DNA of 64,000 nt from Hydractinia symbiolongicarpus (Eukaryota > Cnidaria > Hydrozoa > Anthoathecata > Hydractiniidae), in contig NC_079887.1 in assembly GCF_029227915.1 (NCBI RefSeq), forward strand, positions 2,046,001 through 2,110,000, written 5' to 3'. Below, one piece after another: positions 25,701-36,614 of the stretch. Every line of letters starts with the position of its first letter. The first letter of the stretch is position 1. The translations under genes were made by a program, and so were the position numbers. The notes below the pieces were generated by a model. It ran no database searches. It saw only the letters and a program-made list of their open reading frames with translations, and was not told where the DNA came from.

Positions 25701-26429
25701 CCGGCAAACGAAAACCCGCCATTTCCTGTAAACCCCGGACTCGGCTCGCATAGTCAAAAGTATACAAAGAAAGTACCCAGGGAGTAAACTCATTTCCCGA
25801 ACGATTTTTTAAATTATTTTTTCACCACTAAAACGCATGAGAATTGTAGTTTTTAAAAATGTTTTCATTTTTGATGAGACGCTGAATAAAAGAAGTTTAA
25901 TCGCCGGCAAACGAAAACCCGCGACTTCCCGTAAATCCCGGGCTTGGCCCGTATAGTCGAATGTATACAAAGAAAGTACCCTGTGAGTAAACTCATTTCC
26001 AAAACGATTTTTTAAATTATCTTTTCACCACTAAAACGCTTGAGACTTGTAGTTTTCAAAAATGTTTTAATTTTTGATGAGACGCTGAATAAAAGAAGTT
26101 TAATCGCCGGCAAACGAAAACCCGCCATTTCCCGTAAACCCCGGACACAGCCCGCATAGTCAGAAGTATACAAAGAAAGTACCCAGGGAGTAAACTCATT
26201 TCCCGAACGATTTTTTAAATTATTTTTTCACCACTAAAACGCATGAGACTTGTAGTTTTCAAAAATGTTTTCATTTTTGAAGAGACGCTGAATAAAAGAA
26301 GTTTAATCGCGGGCAAACGAAAACCTGCGATTTCCAGTAAATCCCGGACTCGGCCCGTATAGTCAAAAGTATACAAAGAAAGTACCCAGGGTGTAAACTC
26401 ATTTCCCGAACGATTTTTTAAAATATTAT
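22777..26429 (+). repeat. Region A, mixed block between the q/r segments
   Basis: About 18 monomers. They are p/q and r hybrids; two consecutive near-identical b-like monomers (23,183 and 23,386) with GCTTTATGAAAG or GCTCTATGAAAG; c; an aberrant monomer near 23,792 (TTCACCAAAAAACCG, GATGACACGCTTAAT, GAATGTGTAAAAAG); k-l-p; m-n-o-p; an a/b hybrid; and c-d-c-e. Only satellite sequence was seen. Confidence 0.83.
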
Positions 26430-27300
26430 TTCACCACTAAAGCCCATGAGACTAGTAGTATTTAAAAATATTTTCATATTAAATTAATTTTCACCACTAA
26501 AACGCATGAGACTTGTAGTTTTCAGAAATGTTTTCATTTTTGATGAGACGCTTAATGAAAGTTGTTTAATCGCCGGCAAACGAAAACCCGCGACTTCCCG
26601 TAAATCCCGGGCTTGGCCCGTATAGTCGAATGTATACAAAGAAAGTACCCTGTGAGTAAACTCATTTCCGAAACGATTTTTTCAATTATCTTTTCACCAC
26701 TAAAACGCATGAGACTTGCAGTTTTCAAAAATGTTTTCATTTTTGATGAGACGCTGAATAAAAGAAGTTTAATCGCCGGCAAACGAAAACCTGCGATTTC
26801 CCGTAAATCCCGGACTCGGCCCGTACAGTCAAAAGTATACAAAGAAAGTATCCGGGGTGTAAATTCATTTCCCGAACGATTTTTTAATTTAATTTTCACC
26901 ACTAAAACGCATGAGACTTGTAGTTTTCAGAAATGTTTTCATTTTTGATGAGACGCTTAATGAAAGTTGTTTAATCGCCGGCAAACGAAAACCCGCGACT
27001 TCCCGTAAATCCCGGTCTTGGCCCGTATAGTCGAATGTATACAAAGAAAGTACCCTGTGAGTAAACTCATTTCCACAACGATTTTTTCAATTATCTTTTC
27101 ACCACTAAAACGCATGAGACTTGTAGTTTTCAAAAATGTTTTCATTTTTGATGAGACGCTGAATAAAAGAAGTTTATTCGCCGGCAAACGAAAACCCGCG
27201 ATTTCCCGTAAATCCCGGTCTCGGCCCGTATAGTCAAAAGTATACAAAGAAAGTACCCAGGGTGTAAACTCATTTCCGGAACAATTTTTTAAATTATTTT
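26430..27300 (+). repeat. Truncated monomer plus q-r-q-r, copy 2
   Basis: Offset exactly 4,524 bp from copy 1, with the same ATTTTCATATTAAATTAA junction (26,430-26,489). Differences are point changes, for example CCCGTACAGTC against CCCGCATAGTC in the first r monomer. Confidence 0.9.
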
Positions 27301-28923
27301 TTCACCACTAAAACGCATGAGACTTGTAGTTTTCAAAAATGTTTTCATTTTTGATGAGACGCTGAATAAAAGAAGTTTAATCGCCGGCAAACGAAAACCT
27401 GCGAATTCCCGTAAATCCCGGACTTGGCCCGTATAGTCAAAATTATACAAAGAAAGTACCCAGGGAGTAAACTCATTTCCCAAACGATTATTTAAATTAT
27501 TATTGCACCACTAAAGCCCATGAGACTTGTAGTTTTTAAAAATGTTTACATTTTTGATGAGACGCTGAATAAAAGAAGTTTAATCGCCGGCAAACGAAAA
27601 CCCGCGATTTCCCGTAAATCCCGGACTCGGCCCGTATATTCAAAAGCATACAAGGAAAGTACCCAGTGAGTAAACTCATTTCCCGAACGAATTTTTAAAT
27701 AATTTTTTCACCACTAAAACGCATGAGACTTGTAGTTTTCAGAAATGTTTTCATTTTTGATGAGACGCTTAATGAAAGTGGTTTAATCGCCGGCAAACGA
27801 AAACCCGCGATTTCCCGTAAATCCCAGGCTTGGCCCGTATAGTCGAATGTATACAAAGAAAGTACCCTGTGAGTAAACTCATTTCCAAAACGATTTTTTA
27901 AATTATCTTTTCACCACTAAAACGCTTGAGACTTGTAGTTTTCAAAAATGTTTTCATTTTTGATGAGACGCTGAATAAAAGAAGTTTAATCGCCGGCAAA
28001 CGAAAACCCGCCATTTCCCGTAAACCCCGGACTCGGCCCGCATAGTCAAAAGTATACAAAGAAAGTACCCAGGGAGTAAACTCATTTCCCGAACGATTTT
28101 TTAAATTATTTTTTCACCACTAAAACGCATGAGACTTGTAGTTTTCAAAAATGTTTTCATTTTTGATGAGACGCTGAATAAAAGAAGTTTAATCGCGGGC
28201 AAACGAAAACCTGCGATTTTCAGTAAATCCCGGACTCGGCCAGTATAGTCAAAAGTATACAAAGAAAGTACCCAGGGTGTAAACTCATTTCCCGAACGAT
28301 TTTTTAAATTATTATTTCACCACTAAAGCCCATGAGACTAGTAGTATTTAAAAATATTTTCATTTTTGATGAGACGCTGAATAAAAGAAGTTTAATCGCC
28401 GGCAAACGAAAACCCGCGACTTCCCGTAAATCCCGGACTCGGCCCGTATAGTCAAAAGTATACAAAGAAAGTACCCAGGGAGTAAACTCATTTCCCGAAC
28501 GATTTTATAAATTATTTTTTCACCACTAAAACGCATGAGACTTGTAGTTTTTAAAAATGTTTTCATTTTTGATGAGACGCTGAATAAAAGAAGTTTAATT
28601 GCCGGCAAACGAAAACCCGCGACTTCCCGTAAATCCCGGCCTCGGCCCGTATAGTCAAAAGTATACAAAGAAAGTACCCAGGGAGTAAACTCATTTCCCG
28701 AACGATTTTTTAAATTAATTTTCACCACTAAAACGCATGAGACTTGTAGTTTTCAGAAATATTTTCATTTTTGATGAGACGCTTAATGAAAGTTGTTTAA
28801 TCGCCGGCAAACGAAAACCCGCCATTTCCCGTAAACCCCGGACTCGGCCCGCATATTCAAAAGTATACAAAGAAAGTACCCTGTGAGTAAACTCATTTCC
28901 GAAACGATTTTTTCAATTATCTT
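27098..28923 (+). repeat. 9-monomer HOR r-p-a-b-c-e-h-i-q, copy 1 (1,826 bp)
   Basis: Nine monomers repeated downstream at an offset of 1,826 bp. Shared private marks include CAAAATTATACAAAG (p), GATTTTCAGTAAATCCC and GGCCAGTATAG (e), AATCCCGGCCTCGG (i) and TTTCAGAAATATTTTC (q). Confidence 0.92.
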
Positions 28924-30749
28924 TTCACCACTAAAACGCATGAGACTTGTAGTTTTCTAAAATGTTTTCATTTTTGATGAGACGCTGAATAAAAGAAGTT
29001 TATTCGCCGGCACACAAAAACCCGCGATTTCCCGTAAATCCCGGTCTCGGCCCGTATAGTCAAAAGTATACAAAGAAAGTACCCAGGGTGGAAACTCATT
29101 TCCGGAACAATTTTTTAAATTATTTTTTCACCACTAAAACGCATGAGACTTGTAGTTTTCAAAAATGTTTTCATTTTTGATGAGACGCTGAACAAAAGAA
29201 GTTTAATCGCCGGCAAACGAAAACCTGCGATTTCCCGTAAATCCCGGACTTGGCCCGTATAGTCAAAATTATACAAAGAAAGTACCCAGGGAGTAAACTC
29301 ATTTCCCAAACGATTATTTAAATTATTATTTCACCACTAAAGCCCATGAGACTTGTAGTTTTTAAAAATGTTTTCATTTTTGATGAGACGCTGAATAAAA
29401 GAAGTTTAATCGCCGGCAAACGAAAACCCGCGATTTCCCGTAAATCCCGGACTCGGCCCGTATATTCAAAAGCATACAAGGAAAGTACCCAGTGAGTAAA
29501 CTCATTTCCCGAACGAATTTTTAAATAATTTTTTCACCACTAAAACGCATGAGACTTTTAGTTTTCAGAAATGTTTTCATTTTTGATGAGACGCTTAATG
29601 AAAGTGGTTTAATCGCCGGCAAACGAAAACCTGCGATTTCCCGTAAATCCCAGGCTTGGCCCGTATAGTCGAATGTATACAAAGAAAGTACCCTGTGAGT
29701 AAACTCATTTCCAAAACGATTTTTTAAATTATCTTTTCACCACTAAAACGCTTGAGACTTGTAGTTTTCAAAAATGTTTTCATTTTTGATGAGACGCTGA
29801 ATAAAAGAAGTTTAATCGCCGGCAAACGAAAACCCGCCATTTCCCGTAAACCCCGGACTCGGCCCGCATAGTCAAAAGTATACAAAGAAAGTACCCAGGG
29901 AGTAAACTCATTTCCCGAACGATTTTTTAAATTATTTTTTCACCACTAAAACGCATGAGACTTGTAGTTTTCAAAAATGTTTTCATTTTTGATGAGACGC
30001 TGAATAAAAGAAGTTTAATCGCGGGCAAACGAAAACCTGCGATTTTCAGTAAATCCCGGACTCGGCCAGTATAGTCAAAAGTATACAAAGAAAGTACCCA
30101 GGGTGTAAACTCATTTCCCGAACGATTTTTTAAATTATTATTTCACCACTAAAACCCATGAGACTAGTAGTATTTAAAAATATTTTCATTTTTGATGAGA
30201 CGCTGAATAAAAGAAGTTTAATCGCCGGCAAACGAAAACCCGCGACTTCCCGTAAATCCCGGACTCGGCCCGTATAGTCAAAAGTATACAAAGAAAGTAC
30301 CCAGGGAGTAAACTCATTTCCCGAACGATTTTATAAATTATTTTTTCACCACTAAAACGCATGAGACTTGTAGTTTTTAAAAATGTTTTCATTTTTGATG
30401 AGACGCTGAATAAAAGAAGTTTAATTGCCGGCAAACGAAAACCCGCGACTTCCCGTAAATCCCGGCCTCGGCCCGTATAGTCAAAAGTATACAAAGAAAG
30501 TACCCAGGGAGTAAACCCATTTCCCGAACGATTTTTTAAATTAATTTTCACCACTAAAACGCATGAGACTTGTAGTTTTCAGAAATATTTTCATTTTTGA
30601 TGAGACGCTTAATGAAAGTTGTTTAATCGCCGGCAAACGAAAACCCGCCATTTCCCGTAAACCCCGGACTCGGCCCGCATAGTCAAAAGTATACAAAGAA
30701 AGTACCCAGGGAGTAAACTCATTTCCCGAACGATTTTTTAAATTATTTT
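28924..30749 (+). repeat. 9-monomer HOR, copy 2
   Basis: Keeps all the private marks of copy 1. The last q monomer differs in its tail (CAGGGAG and TTCCCGAACG instead of CTGTGAG and TTCCGAAACG), which marks an exchange point. The i-q pair is then duplicated once more at 30,750 onward. Confidence 0.92.
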
Positions 30750-32778
30750 TTCACCACTAAAACGCATGAGACTTGTAGTTTTTAAAAATGTTTTCATTTT
30801 TGATGAGACGCTGAATAAAAGAAGTTTAATTGCCGGCAAACGAAAACCCGCGACTTCCCGTAAATCCCGGCCTCGGCCCGTATAGTCAAAAGTATACAAA
30901 GAAAGTACCCAGGGAGTAAACCCATTTCCCGAACGATTTTTTAAATTAATTTTCACCACTAAAACGCATGAGACTTGTAGTTTTCAGAAATATTTTCATT
31001 TTTGATGAGACGCTTAATGAAAGTTGTTTAATCGCCGGCAAACGAAAACCCGCCATTTCCCGTAAACCCCGGACTCGGCCCGCATAGTCAAAAGTATACA
31101 AAGAAAGTACCCTGTGAGTAAACTCATTTCCAAAACGATTTTTTAAATTATCTTTTCACCACTAAAACGCTTGAGACTTGTAGTTTTAAAAAATGTTTTC
31201 ATTTTTGATGAGACGCTGAATAAAAGAAGTTTAATCGCCGGCAAACGAAAACCCGCCATTTCCCGTAAACCCTGGACTCGGCCCGCGTAGTCAAAAGTAT
31301 ACAAAGAAAGTACCCAGGGAGTAAACTCATTTCCCGAACGATTTTTTAAATTATTTTTTCACCACTAAAACGCATGAGACTTGTAGTTTTTAAAAATGTT
31401 TTCATTTTTGATGAGACGCTGAATAAAAGAAGTTTAATTGCCGGCAAACGAAAACCCGCGACTTCCCGTAAATCCCGGACTCGGCCCGTATAGTCAAAAG
31501 TATACAAAGAAAGTACCCAGGGAGTAAACTCATTTCGCAAACGATTATTTAAATTATTATTTCACCACTAAAGCCCATGAGAATTGTAGTTTTTAAAAAT
31601 GTTTTCATTTTTGATGAGACGCTGAATAAAAGAAGTTTAATCGCCGGCAAACGAAAACCCGCGATTTCCCGTAAATCCCGGACTCGGCCCGTATATTCAA
31701 AAGTATACAAGGAAAGTACCCAGTGAGTAAACTCATTTCCCGAACGAATTTTTAAATAATTTTTTCACCACTAAAACGCATGAGACTTGCAGTTTTCAGA
31801 AATGTTTTCATTTTGGATGAGACGCTTAATGAAAGTGGTTTAATCGCCGGCAAACAAAAACCCGCGATTTACCGTAAATCCCGGGCTTGGCCCGTATAGT
31901 CGAATGTATACAAAGAAAGTACCCTGTGAGTAAACTCATTTCCAAAACGATTTTTTAAATTATCTTTTCACCGCTAAAACGCTTGAGACTTGTAATTTTA
32001 AAAAATGTTTTCATTTTTGATGAGACGCTGAATAAAAGAAGTTTAATCGCCGGCAAACGAAAATCCGCCATTTCCCGTAAACCCCGGACTCGGCCCGCAT
32101 AGTCAAAAGTATACAAAGAAAGTACCCAGGGAGTAAACTCATTTCCCGAACGATTTTTTAAATTATTTTTTCACCACTAAAACGCATGAGACTTGTAGTT
32201 TTCAAAAATGTTTTCATTTTTGATGAGACGCTGAATAAAAGAAGTTTAATCGCGGGCAAACGAAAACCTGCGATTTCCAGTAAATCCCGGACTCGGCCCG
32301 TATAGTCAAAAGTAAACAAAGAAAGTACCCAGGGTGTAAACTCATTTCCCGAACGATTTTTTAAATTATTATTTCACCACTAAAGCCCATGAGACTAGTA
32401 GTATTTAAAATTATTTTCATTTTTGATGAGACGCTGAATAAAAGAAGTTTAATCGCCGGCAAACGAAAACCCGCGACTTTCCGTAAATCCCGGACTCTGC
32501 CCGTATAGTCAAAAGTATACAAAGAAAGTACCCAGGGAGTAAACTCATTTCCCGAACGATTTTATAAATTATTTTTTCACCACTAAAACGCATGAGACTT
32601 GTAGTTTTTAAAAACGTTTTCATTTTTGATGAGACGCTGAATAAAAGAAGTTTAATCGCCGGCAAACGAAAACCTGCGATTTCCCGTAAATCCCGGACTC
32701 GGCCCGTATAGTCAAAAGTATACAAAGAAAGTACCCGGGGTGTAAATTCATTTCCCGAACGATTTTTTAAATTATTAT
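30750..32778 (+). repeat. Region A, right end: i-q-c-d-a-b-c-e-h-i
   Basis: Ten monomers. It begins with a second copy of the i-q pair (AATCCCGGCCTCGG, TTTCAGAAATATTTTC), then a c, a d-position hybrid with TTTCGCAAACG, and a-b-c-e-h-i. It leads into the large 3,836-bp repeat. The TTTCGCAAACG mark recurs in the large repeat, so the two are related. Confidence 0.85.
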
Positions 32779-33997
32779 TTCACCACTAAATCCCATGAGA
32801 CTTGTAGTTTTTAAAAATGTTTTCATTTTTGATGAGACGCTGAATAAAAGAAGTTTAATTGCCGGCAAACGAAAACCCGCGACTTCCCGTAAATCCCGGG
32901 CTTGGCCTGTATAGTCGAATGTATACAAAGAAAGTACCCTGTGAGTAAACTCATTTCCGAATCGATTTTTTCAATTATCTTTTCACCACTAAAACGCATG
33001 AGACTTGCAGTTTTCAAAAATGTTTTCATTTTTGATGACACGCTTAATAAAAGAGGTTTAATCGCCGGCAAAACAAAATCCTGCGATTTCCCGTAAATCC
33101 CGGGCTTGGCCCGTATAGTCGAATGTATACAAAGAAAGTACCCAGGGAGTAAACTCATTTCCCGAAAGATTTTTTAAATTATTATTTCACCACTAAAGCC
33201 CATGAGACTTGTAGTATTTAAAAATGTTTTTATTTTTGATGAGACGCTGAATAAAAGAAGTTTAATCGCCGGCAAACGAAAACCCGCGATTTCCCGTAAA
33301 TCCCGGTCTCGGCCCGTATAGTCAAAAGTATACAAAGAAAGTACCCAGGGTGTAAACTCATTTCCGGAACGATTTTTTAAATTATTTTTTCACCACTAAA
33401 ACGCATGAGACTTGTAGTTTTCAAAAATGTTTTCATTTTTGATGAGACGCTGAATAAAAGAAGTTTAATCGCCGGCAAACGAAAACCTGCGATTTCCCGT
33501 GAATCCCGGACTTGGCCCGTATAGTCAAAAGTATACAAAGAAAGTACCCAGGGAGTAAACTCATTTCGCAAACGATTATTTAAATTATTATTTCACCACT
33601 AAAGCCCATGAGAATTGTAGTTTTTAAAAATGTTTTCATTTTTGATGAGACGCTGAATAAAAGAAGTTTAATCGCCGGCAAACGAAAACCCGCGATTTCC
33701 CGTAAATCCCGGACTCGGCCCGTATATTCAAAAGTATACAAGGAAAGTACCCAGTGAGTAAACTCATTTCCCGAACGAATTTTTAAATAATTTTTTCACC
33801 ACTAAAACGCATGAGACTTGCAGTTTTCAGAAATGTTTTCATTTTTGATGAGACGCTTAATGAAAGTGGTTTAATCGCCGGCAAACGAAAACCCGCGATT
33901 TACCGTAAATCCCGGGCTTGGCCCGTATAGTCGAATGTATACAAAGAAAGTACCCTGTGAGTAAACTCATTTCCAAAACGATTTTTTAAATTATCTT

Positions 33998-35204
33998 TTC
34001 ACCGCTAAAACGCTTGAGACTTGTAGTTTTAAAAAATGTTTTCATTTTTGATGAGACGCTGAATAAAAGAAGTTTAATCGCCGGCAAACGAAAATCCGCC
34101 ATTTCCCGTAAACCCCGGACTCGGCCCGCATAGTCAAAAGTATACAAAGAAAGTACCCAGGGAGTAAACTCATTTCCCGAACGATTTTTTAAATTATTTT
34201 TTCACCACTAAAACGCATGAGACTTGTAGTTTTCAAAAATGTTTTCATTTTTGATGAGACGCTGAATAAAAGAAGTTTAATCGCGGGCAAACGAAAACCT
34301 GCGATTTCCAGTAAATCCCGGACTCGGCCCGTATAGTCAAAAGTATACAAAGAAAGTACCCAGGGTGTAAACTCATTTCCCGAACGATTTTTTGAATTAT
34401 TATTTCACCACTAAAGCCCATGAGATTAGTAGTATTTAAAAATATTTTCATTTTTGATGAGACGCTGAATAAAAGAAGTTTAATTGCCGGCAAACGAAAA
34501 CCCGCGACTTCCCGTAAATCCCGGGCTTGGCCCGTATAGTCGAATGTATACAAAGAAAGTACCTAGGGTGTAAACTCATTTCCCGAACGATTTTTTAAAT
34601 TTTTTTTTCACCACTAAAACGCATGAGACTTGTAGTTTTTCAAAATGTTTTCAATTTTGATGAGACGCTGAATAAAAGAAGTTTAATCGCCGGCAAACGA
34701 AAACCTGCGATTTCCCGTAAATCCCGGACTCTGCCCGTATAGTCAAAAGTATACAAAGAAAGTACCCAGGGAGTAAACTCATTTCCCGAACGATTTTTTA
34801 AATTATTTTTTCACCACTAAAACGCATGAGACTTGTATTTTTTAAAAATGTTTTCATTTTTGATGAGACGCTGAATAAAAGAAGTTTAATCGCCGGCAAA
34901 CGAAAACCCGCGATTTCCCGTAAATCCCGGACTCGGCCCGTATAGTCAAAAGTATACAAAGAAAGTACCCAGGGTGTAAACTCATTTCCCGAACGATTTT
35001 TTAAATTATTATTTCACCACTAAAACGCATGAGACTTGTAGTTTTTAAAAATGTTTTCAATTTTGATGAGACGCTGAATAAAAGAAGTTTAATCGCCGGC
35101 AAACGAAAACCTGCGATTTCCCGTAAATCCCGGACTCGGCCCGTATAGTAAAGAAAGTACCCGGGATGTAAACTCATTTCCCGAACGATTTTTTAAATTA
35201 TCTT
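33998..35204 (+). repeat. 6-monomer sub-unit c-e-g-t-u-v (1,207 bp), first of five
   Basis: Five 203-bp monomers and one 192-bp v monomer. Occurrences are 33,998, 35,205, 37,834, 39,041 and 44,309. The t monomer has TTTTTCAAAATG and TTTTCAATTTTGATG, u has CTTGTATTTTTTAAA, and v has GTATAGTAAAGAAAG and CCGGGATG. It starts with the unusual TTCACCGCTAAAACGCTTG. Confidence 0.94.
35013..35204 (+). repeat. 192-bp v monomer with an 11-bp deletion (first of eleven)
   Basis: Reads GTATAGTAAAGAAAG where full monomers read GTATAGTCAAAAGTATAC then AAAGAAAG. Eleven bases are lost, including the TATAC arm of the dyad. Copies start at 35,013, 36,220, 38,849, 40,056, 45,324, 49,373, 51,186, 52,798, 53,801, 57,220 and 58,021, each 192 bp. 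The private marks TTTTCAATTTTGATG and CCGGGATG travel with the deletion, so all descend from one event. Confidence 0.95.
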
Positions 35205-36614
35205 TTCACCGCTAAAACGCTTGAGACTTGTAGTTTTCAAAAATGTTTTCATTTTTGATGAGACGCTGAATAAAAGAAGTTTAATCGCCGGCAAACGAAA
35301 ATCCGCCATTTCCCGTAAACCCCGGACTCGACCCGTATAGTCAAAAGTATACAAAGAAAGTACCCAGGGAGTAAACTCATTTCCCGAACGATTTTTTAAA
35401 TTATTTTTTCACCACTAAAACGCATGAGACTTGTAGTTTTCAAAAATGTTTTCATTTTTGATGAGACGCTGAATAAAAGAAGTTTAATCGCGGGCAAACG
35501 AAAACCTGCGATTTCCAGTAAATCCCGGACTCGGCCCGTATAGTCAAAAGTATACAAAGAAAGTACCCAGGGTGTAAACTCATTTCCCGAACGATTTTTT
35601 GAATTATTATTTCACCACTAAAGCCCATGAGATTAGTAGTATTTAAAAATATTTTCATTTTTGATGAGACGCTGAATAAAAGAAGTTTAATTGCCGGCAA
35701 ACGAAAACCCGCGACTTCCCGTAAATCCCGGGCTTGGCCCGTATAGTCGAATGTATACAAAGAAAGTACCTAGGGTGTAAACTCATTTCCCGAACGATTT
35801 TTTAAATTTTTTTTTCACCACTAAAACGCATGAGACTTGTAGTTTTTCAAAATGTTTTCAATTTTGATGAGACGCTGAATAAAAGAAGTTTAATCGCCGG
35901 CAAACGAAAACCTGCGATTTCCCGTAAATCCCGGACCCTGCCCGTATAGTCAAAAGTATACAAAGAAAGTACCCAGGGAGTAAACTCATTTCCCGAACGA
36001 TTTTTTAAATTATTTTTTCACCACTAAAACGCATGAGACTTGTATTTTTTAAAAATGTTTTCATTTTTGATGAGACGCTGAATAAAAGAAGTTTAATCGC
36101 CGGCAAACGAAAACCCGCGATTTCCCGTAAATCCCGGACTCGGCCCGTATAGTCAAAAGTATACAAAGAAAGTACCCAGGGTGTAAACTCATTTCCCGAA
36201 CGATTTTTTAAATTATTATTTCACCACTAAAACGCATGAGACTTGTAGTTTTTAAAAATGTTTTCAATTTTGATGAGACGCTGAATAAAAGAAGTTTAAT
36301 CGCCGGCAAACGAAAACCTGCGATTTCCCGTAAATCCCGGACTCGGCCCGTATAGTAAAGAAAGTACCCGGGATGTAAACTCATTTACCGAACGATTTTT
36401 TAAATTATTATTTCACCACTAAAACCCATGAGACTTATAGTTTTTAAAAATGTTTTCATTTTTGATGTGACGCTGAATAAAAGAAGTTTAATCGCCGGCA
36501 AACGAAAACCCGCCATTTCCCGTAAACCCCGGACTCGGCCCGTATAGTCAAAAGTATACAAAGAAAGTACCCAGGAAGTAAACTCATTTTCCGAACGATT
36601 TTTTAAATTATTAT

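Larger units (their letters stand above)
32779..36614 (+). repeat. 19-monomer HOR, copy 1 (3,836 bp)
   Basis: Order j-r-l-p-a-b-(c-e-g-t-u-v)-(c-e-g-t-u-v)-w. The bracketed 1,207-bp sub-unit occurs at 33,998-35,204 and 35,205-36,411. The two sub-units can be told apart: GGACTCTGCCC in the first t and GGACCCTGCCC in the second; CCGCATAGTC and CGACCCGTATAG in their c monomers. Two 192-bp v monomers explain the total being below 19 x 203. The j monomer starts AAATCCCATGAG here. Confidence 0.95.

Noticed and set aside
26613-26948. Plus-strand open reading frame of 111 codons opposite a minus-strand frame.
   Set aside because: It exists only where q and r monomers lack the usual stops, it is entirely satellite, and it overlaps an equally long frame on the other strand. 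There is no evidence of coding.
28360-28728. Minus-strand open reading frame of about 122 codons, the longest; many similar frames of 64-102 codons recur across the window.
   Set aside because: They recur because the DNA recurs. The frame shifts by two bases per 203-bp monomer, so each closes within one or two monomers. There is no recognisable domain and no conserved start context, and the same stretch is often open on both strands.
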